Source: Pseudomonas sp. B6002 (lineage in GTDB: Bacteria > Pseudomonadota > Gammaproteobacteria > Pseudomonadales > Pseudomonadaceae). Taken from it: a stretch of DNA of 64,000 nucleotides. How positions within the stretch are numbered: the first letter of the stretch is position 1; every line of letters begins with the position of its first letter. Location: positions 27,449 to 91,448 of the forward strand of contig NZ_JACAOY010000035.1 of the NCBI RefSeq assembly GCF_013385985.1, written 5' to 3'. This document shows, piece by piece, positions 59,699-64,000 of the stretch. The notes under the pieces were generated by a model. That model ran no database searches. It was given only the letters and a program-made list of their open reading frames with translations, and was not told the DNA's origin. The translations under genes and the position numbers were made by a program.

Positions 59699-61005
59699 GG
59701 CTTCACCTCTTTCGAAAACGGCTGCGGCTGCTTGGCTCGCGGTGCTTCATGCATGCAGTAAGTGCCCAGCAGCGTGAGCACACACGCGAACAACACATAG
59801 AAGGCTGGCGCCACCGGTGTGCCCAGCACCTTGCTCAACCAGGTGACGATCAGCGGTGCAAACCCGCCAAACACCATGACCGCCACGTTATAGGCCACCG
59901 ACACGCCCGTCGAGCGCACTTCGATGGGGAACTGCTCGGCCAGCGCGGTCGGCGCCGGGCCGAAGAACCCGCCAATGGCCGTGCACAGCAGCACCTGCAT
60001 CACCAGCAAGCGCTCGATGGATGGCGCGGCGGCCACCCACACATACAGCGGGTAGACCATCACAAAAAACGCCAGGGTGAACGCCATCAACACCGGCCGC
60101 CGTCCAAAGCGATCGGACGCCAGGCCCGACAGCGGGATCACCACGGTCATCAGCGCCACCGCGAACATCTGCACCATCAATACCTGGTCCAGCGGCAGGC
60201 CGAGGTTCTTGTGGGCGAAGGTCGGCATGTTCACCAGCACTACGTAGAACGACACCGTTGCGCCACAGGCCAGGCCCATCGATACGAGAATGCTGCGCCG
60301 GTGTTCGCGCACCACCTGCATGAGGCTCGGCGCGGGGCCGGTGGCTTGCTTGCGGGCTTCGATGAATGCCTCCGGGTCTTCCATGTGCCGGCGAATCCAC
60401 AGCCCCACCGGGCCGATCAGCAAGCCGAACACGAACGGTAGGCGCCAGCCCCACAGGTCAAGCGTTGCCGGCGAGAAGAAGTGCGTAACCGCTGCCACCA
60501 TGGCCGCGCCGCCAAACACCGCCAGGCACTGCCCCACCAATTGCCAGGAGCCATACAAGCCCTTGCGATGGGCCGGTGCACTTTCCACCAGAAACGCTGT
60601 GGCGCTGGCGTACTCACCGCCGGTGGCAAAGCCTTGCAGCATGCGCGCCACCACGATCAACAGCGGCGCGCCCATGCCGATGGCCGCGTAGTTAGGTGCA
60701 AAGGCGATCAACGCGATGGACACCGTCATCAGCCGGATAATCAACTGCATCGCGGCCTTGCGGCCTTTGCGGTCGGCGTAGATGCCCAGCAGGATGCCGC
60801 CCACCGGGCGCATGAAAAAGCCCACGCCAAAGGTGGCCAGGGCCATCAACAGCGACGCGTACTCATCGTCCGAGGGGAAAAACTGCCGGGCGATGATGCT
60901 GGCCAGAAAGCCATAAACGATGAAGTCATACCATTCCAGCGCATTGCCGATCACGGCCGCCACGACCTGGCGGGTGCGGGAGACGCCTGTGTGTGAAGTC
61001 TGCAT
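59695..61005 (-). CDS. MFS transporter, metabolite:H+ symporter (MHS/ShiA) type
   Basis: 436 residues, 12 membrane segments. The motif VIGNALEWYDFIVYGFLASIIARQFFP and the loop RPVGGILLGIYADRKGRKAAM identify the MHS family, which imports organic acids and betaines with protons. Co-transcribed with an amidase and an M20 hydrolase, so it likely brings in their amide or N-acyl substrate. The start is the ATG behind GGAGTG. Confidence 0.9.
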   Translation of the reverse strand: MQTSHTGVSRTRQVVAAVIGNALEWYDFIVYGFLASIIARQFFPSDDEYASLLMALATFGVGFFMRPVGGILLGIYADRKGRKAAMQLIIRLMTVSIALIAFAPNYAAIGMGAPLLIVVARMLQGFATGGEYASATAFLVESAPAHRKGLYGSWQLVGQCLAVFGGAAMVAAVTHFFSPATLDLWGWRLPFVFGLLIGPVGLWIRRHMEDPEAFIEARKQATGPAPSLMQVVREHRRSILVSMGLACGATVSFYVVLVNMPTFAHKNLGLPLDQVLMVQMFAVALMTVVIPLSGLASDRFGRRPVLMAFTLAFFVMVYPLYVWVAAAPSIERLLVMQVLLCTAIGGFFGPAPTALAEQFPIEVRSTGVSVAYNVAVMVFGGFAPLIVTWLSKVLGTPVAPAFYVLFACVLTLLGTYCMHEAPRAKQPQPFSKEVKP

Positions 61006-61067
61006 GAGGAACACTCCATTCAACCGAACGTGGGAAAGGGTCCAGCGGCAGAAAAAAGTGAGGGACG

Positions 61068-62243
61068 TCAGGCAGGCTTGAGCCAGCTCTCGGCCAGCGC
61101 GCCCCAGTAGGCGGCGCCGGTCAGCAGGATGTCGTCGTTGAAGTCATAGGCGGGGTTATGCACCATCGGCCGCGACACGCCGTTGCCGATAAACAGGTAA
61201 CTGCCGGGGCAGCGTTGCAGCATCCAGGCAAAGTCTTCACTGCCCATCAGCGTGCGGGTGTGGCCGTCCACCGCGTCGGCGCCGAGCAAAGCCACGCCGA
61301 CCTGGCGCGCGAACTCGGTTTCTTCGGGGTGGTTGACCAGCACCGGGTAGGCCGGGCGATGCTCGATCTGCACGGTGCAGCCGAAGCTGGCGGCCTGGGT
61401 GTGGATGATGGCGAACACGCGCTCCAGCATCTGCTCGCGGATCGTCGGGTTGAGTGCGCGCAGGCTCAAACGCAACAGCGCTTGCTGCGGAATCACGTTG
61501 GCCGCCTGGCCCGCCTGCAGGGCGCCGACGGTCACCACAGCAGCTTCCTGGGTGTCGATATTGCGCGCCACCACCGTCTGCAACGCCATGACCATGCTCG
61601 CGGCCGCCACCAGCGGGTCCACCGTGAGGTGCGGCATGGAACCGTGGCCGCCGACGCCTTCAAGGGTCACGGTGAGCAAATCCTGGGACGCCATCATCGG
61701 CCCCACTCGCAGGCCCAGATGCCCCGCCGGCAAGCCCGGCATGTTGTGCATGCCGAACAGCCCGTCACAGGGGAAGCGCTCCAGCAAGCCGTCGGCGAGC
61801 ATGGCTTCGGCACCGCCCTGGCCTTCTTCGGCGGGCTGGAAGATCAGGTTCAACGTGCCGTCGAACTGCCGCGTGGCGGCCAGGTAACGGGCGGCACCGA
61901 GCAGCATGGTGGTGTGGCCGTCGTGGCCGCAGGCGTGCATGCAACCGGCGTGCTGGCTGGTGTAGGCCGCGCCGGTGTTTTCGATGATGGGCAAGGCGTC
62001 CATGTCGGCGCGAATGCCCAGGGTACGAGGGCTGCTGCCGTTACGCAGCACACCGACCACACCGGTCTTGCCGATGCCGGTGTGCACTTCGTAGCCCCAT
62101 TCCTTTAAGGATCGGGCGACCAGTGCGCTGGTGCGATTCTCTTCGAAGCCGAGTTCAGGATGGGCGTGGATGTCGTGGCGCACGGCGTGCAAGTCGCCGG
62201 CAACGTCGCTGAGCCAATCCAGGATGTGCTGGTGTGGGCGCAT
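61068..62243 (-). CDS. M20 family amidohydrolase (hippurate hydrolase-type)
   Basis: 391 residues with the metal-binding motifs of M20D peptidases: IRADMDALPI, CMHACGHDGHTTML, FQPAEEGQGGAEAML and a late GSEDFAWML. It releases amino acids from N-acyl or N-benzoyl conjugates. First gene of the cluster; GAGGAG precedes the ATG at 62243. By inference it works in the same pathway as the amidase and MHS transporter. Confidence 0.92.
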   Translation of the reverse strand: MRPHQHILDWLSDVAGDLHAVRHDIHAHPELGFEENRTSALVARSLKEWGYEVHTGIGKTGVVGVLRNGSSPRTLGIRADMDALPIIENTGAAYTSQHAGCMHACGHDGHTTMLLGAARYLAATRQFDGTLNLIFQPAEEGQGGAEAMLADGLLERFPCDGLFGMHNMPGLPAGHLGLRVGPMMASQDLLTVTLEGVGGHGSMPHLTVDPLVAAASMVMALQTVVARNIDTQEAAVVTVGALQAGQAANVIPQQALLRLSLRALNPTIREQMLERVFAIIHTQAASFGCTVQIEHRPAYPVLVNHPEETEFARQVGVALLGADAVDGHTRTLMGSEDFAWMLQRCPGSYLFIGNGVSRPMVHNPAYDFNDDILLTGAAYWGALAESWLKPA

Positions 62244-62379
62244 GGTGATTCTCCTCACAGGCGGGTATTCCCGTTCTTGTTTGCTGCACACCGCCAGCTA
62301 ACCGCGATGTGCGCAGGAGGACAATCAAAGGTGGTTCCACCCTGTGGAACCTCAGTGTTTTACTGTGGGTCACTGAACC

Positions 62380-62471
62380 CTGTGGGAGCGGGCTTGCCCG
62401 CGATGGCGGTGGGTCAGTCACCGCATGCAGCGTCTGAACTGGCCTCATCGCGGGCAAGCCCGCTCCCACAG
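62380..62471. repeat. REP pair, TGTGGGAGCGGG type
   Basis: TGTGGGAGCGGGCTTGCCCG and CGGGCAAGCCCGCTCCCACA are perfect inverse arms around a 50-base centre. It separates the M20 gene from the small membrane protein gene. Confidence 0.88.
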
Positions 62472-62481
62472 GAAAGTGGGG

Positions 62482-62796
62482 TCAGGGGGTCAGGCGGCAG
62501 CCGTGGCGGTCGCCGAGCCAGCGGGCGGTGTGGGTGCGGCCCAGTCCGCTGGCGGTGACTTCGCTGCGCTCGGGGTTGTCGCTGAACGCGCTGGTGGGCA
62601 CGTATTGCTTCACGTAGCCCCGGCAATAGTCAGCCGGGTTGTTCTCGACGTAGCGGCACGAGCAGTACTCCTTGGCCGTGTACGCCGCGATGATGTCCGG
62701 GAAGGCTTGCAGGTTGACGCGCTCGTGCCAGATCCAGCCCAGCAAAGCGAGCACCAGCAACAGAAACACGCTGGTAAACGGCCGGCGACGGATCAT
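62482..62796 (-). CDS. Small membrane-anchored protein, unknown
   Basis: 104 residues: a basic start and one hydrophobic segment (VFLLLVLALLGWIW), then a Cys-containing periplasmic region (EYCSCRYVENNPADYCRGYVKQYVP). The Cys-x-Cys...Cys pattern may bind a metal or form a disulfide. It overlaps the serine hydrolase gene by ATGA, so the two are coupled. Confidence 0.75.
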   Translation of the reverse strand: MIRRRPFTSVFLLLVLALLGWIWHERVNLQAFPDIIAAYTAKEYCSCRYVENNPADYCRGYVKQYVPTSAFSDNPERSEVTASGLGRTHTARWLGDRHGCRLTP

Positions 62797-63872
62797 GGTT
62801 GCACCGCCGCGAGCACGTGCTTGAGCAGGTCGTTGTGGCGGTAGCTGCCGTCGCGGTCATCGCCGTAGCGCACGATCACCAAGTGTTCGGCGGGCATCAC
62901 GTATAACGCCTGTCCCCAGTGGCCGAGGGCGGCGAGCGTGTCACCGGGAGCATCCGGCCAAGGCCGCGGCGCACCTTTATTGAGCCACCAATGGCCACCC
63001 GGCACGGCCTCATCCTGGCCCGCCCGGTAATTGGTGAAGGGTTGGCGATTGAAGGCGACCCAGTCCTTGGGCAGCAATTGCTGCTCGCCCCAGCGACCAT
63101 CGCGCGCCATCAGCAGGCCGACGCGGGCCAGGTCGCGGGCGGTGAGGTAGGCGTAGGACGAGGCCACGAACGTCTCGTCGGCATCGGTTTCCCAGGTGGC
63201 GCTACGAATGCCCAATGGTTTGAACAGCGCGTCCCACGGGTAGCTCATATACGCCTTGTGGCCGAGCATGCCTTTAAGCGTGGCGGACAGGATGTTGGTG
63301 TCACCGCTGGAATAGCGGAACACCTGGCCGGGCGCGCTGGCGGCGTCCGTATCGGCGGCGAAGTCGGCCATGTCGGCGCGGCCGCGGGTGTAAAGCATCG
63401 CCACCACCGAGGATTTCAGCGGGGCGAATTCATAGTCTTCCTGCCAGTCCAGGCCCGACGCCCAGTGCAGCAAGTCGGCCATGGTGACTTTGGGATGCTG
63501 CTTCATCGGCGGGTAAAAGCGTGCGGCGGGGTCGGTCAGTTTGAAGCGATTTTCGCCGTAGGCCACGCCCAATACAGTCGCCATCAGGCTCTTGCTGACG
63601 GACCAGGTCAGGTGCGGCGTGCTGACGGTGGTGGGCGCGGCGTAGCGTTCGTAGATGACTTCGCCGTCGCGGATCACCAACAGCGCGTCGGTGCGGATGC
63701 CCTGGCGGGTGGTGTCGTCACGAGGGGGAAAAGCGTAGGCATTCAGGGCGTCGACAGCGGGGCCTGCGAGCGGCGTGCCCTTGGCCCAGTCCTTGTCTGG
63801 CCAGGTTTCGGCGTGGGCGGTAACGGTGACGGTGACTAGCAGGAGGGCGACGGATAGCAGGCCTCTGAACAT
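62793..63872 (-). CDS. Serine hydrolase, class C beta-lactamase/penicillin-binding fold
   Basis: 359 residues with a signal peptide ending in TAHA. The nucleophile is Ser91 in TWSVSKSLMATVLG (S-x-x-K), followed by a YSSGDTN-type block and HWGQALYVMPAEHLVIVRYG near the C-terminus. The fold covers beta-lactamases, esterases and D-alanyl-D-alanine peptidases; here an esterase or peptidase is as likely as a lactamase. Upstream 63873-64000 shows nothing recognisable. Confidence 0.88.
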   Translation of the reverse strand: MFRGLLSVALLLVTVTVTAHAETWPDKDWAKGTPLAGPAVDALNAYAFPPRDDTTRQGIRTDALLVIRDGEVIYERYAAPTTVSTPHLTWSVSKSLMATVLGVAYGENRFKLTDPAARFYPPMKQHPKVTMADLLHWASGLDWQEDYEFAPLKSSVVAMLYTRGRADMADFAADTDAASAPGQVFRYSSGDTNILSATLKGMLGHKAYMSYPWDALFKPLGIRSATWETDADETFVASSYAYLTARDLARVGLLMARDGRWGEQQLLPKDWVAFNRQPFTNYRAGQDEAVPGGHWWLNKGAPRPWPDAPGDTLAALGHWGQALYVMPAEHLVIVRYGDDRDGSYRHNDLLKHVLAAVQP

Positions 63873-64000
63873 GGATACGGACTCACGGGGGGCATTCGTG
63901 GTCGCGAGGCTAGATGAGGGGGATGACGGTTTTGTGACCGGGGGTTGGGGGCATATCCGTTATTTGGGTGATGGCTGGTATTGGTTCCGCTCTTACAGCG

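Noticed and set aside
14741-62471. CRISPR-like repeat array
   Set aside because: The repeats are palindromic REP arms scattered in pairs over 48 kb; there is no regular spacer pattern and no cas gene.

Overview
The window is a chromosomal segment of a Pseudomonas, most likely of the P. fluorescens group. I infer this from high GC with strong G/C-ending codons, a PhaG very close to the pseudomonad enzyme, a TonB/ECF-sigma/anti-sigma iron-type operon, and about a dozen copies of the GTAGGAGCCGGCTTGCCGGCGA and TGTGGGAGCTGGCTTGCCTGCGA REP families that litter these genomes. No IS element, integrase, prophage or CRISPR array was seen. Most of the window is core or shell metabolism, transport and regulation, with a few accessory patches.

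Left end (1-7.7 kb): a truncated repeat protein, a pertactin-like autotransporter and two long tandem paralogues built from repeated beta-sandwich modules, with lysine-rich N-termini and no visible signal peptide. Then ung, a crotonase-family CoA hydrolase and a Tyr/Pro/Gly-rich lipoprotein (7.8-10.2 kb).

10.4-18.5 kb is the best understood block: a guanidine-I (ykkC) riboswitch heads an operon for a guanidine-type ABC importer, two DUF1989 carboxyguanidine deiminase subunits and a biotin-dependent guanidine/urea carboxylase. Three features stand out. A 10-nt stretch of the aptamer is perfectly complementary to the Shine-Dalgarno region of the first gene. A complete REP pair sits in frame inside the carboxylase gene. 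The allophanate hydrolase that would complete the pathway is absent from the cluster. A CWC zinc-ribbon-like gene and an RsuA-type pseudouridine synthase follow.

19.7-27.7 kb: phaG, tRNA-Gly(CCC), a brnTA toxin-antitoxin pair next to the tRNA, two overlapping MFS genes with a divergent LysR gene, a hicAB pair, ogt, a small low-affinity iron permease-like protein and a DUF4142 protein. 27.8-35.5 kb: LysE and YdcZ transporters, LysR regulators, and an acyl-CoA cluster (MFS, HMG-CoA-lyase family, CaiB/BaiF CoA-transferase, LysR, NAD(P)-binding protein). 35.8-40.6 kb: an AT-rich alpha-oxoamine-synthase-like gene with a Bcr/CflA-type exporter, an iron-dependent alcohol dehydrogenase and a DUF4917 (SIR2-like) protein.

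40.7-47.4 kb: an XRE-cupin regulator divergent from a class II aldolase and a DapA-family gene, then a Fur-box-preceded sigma/anti-sigma/TonB heme-type receptor operon. 47.6-57.2 kb: EamA transporter, methyltransferase, a lemA-TPM-TPM-TPM operon, periplasmic beta-glucosidase bglX, a phospholipase-D family synthase and YceI. 57.4-63.9 kb: a four-gene cluster (M20 amidohydrolase, MHS-type transporter, amidase, IclR regulator) and a serine hydrolase with a small membrane protein.
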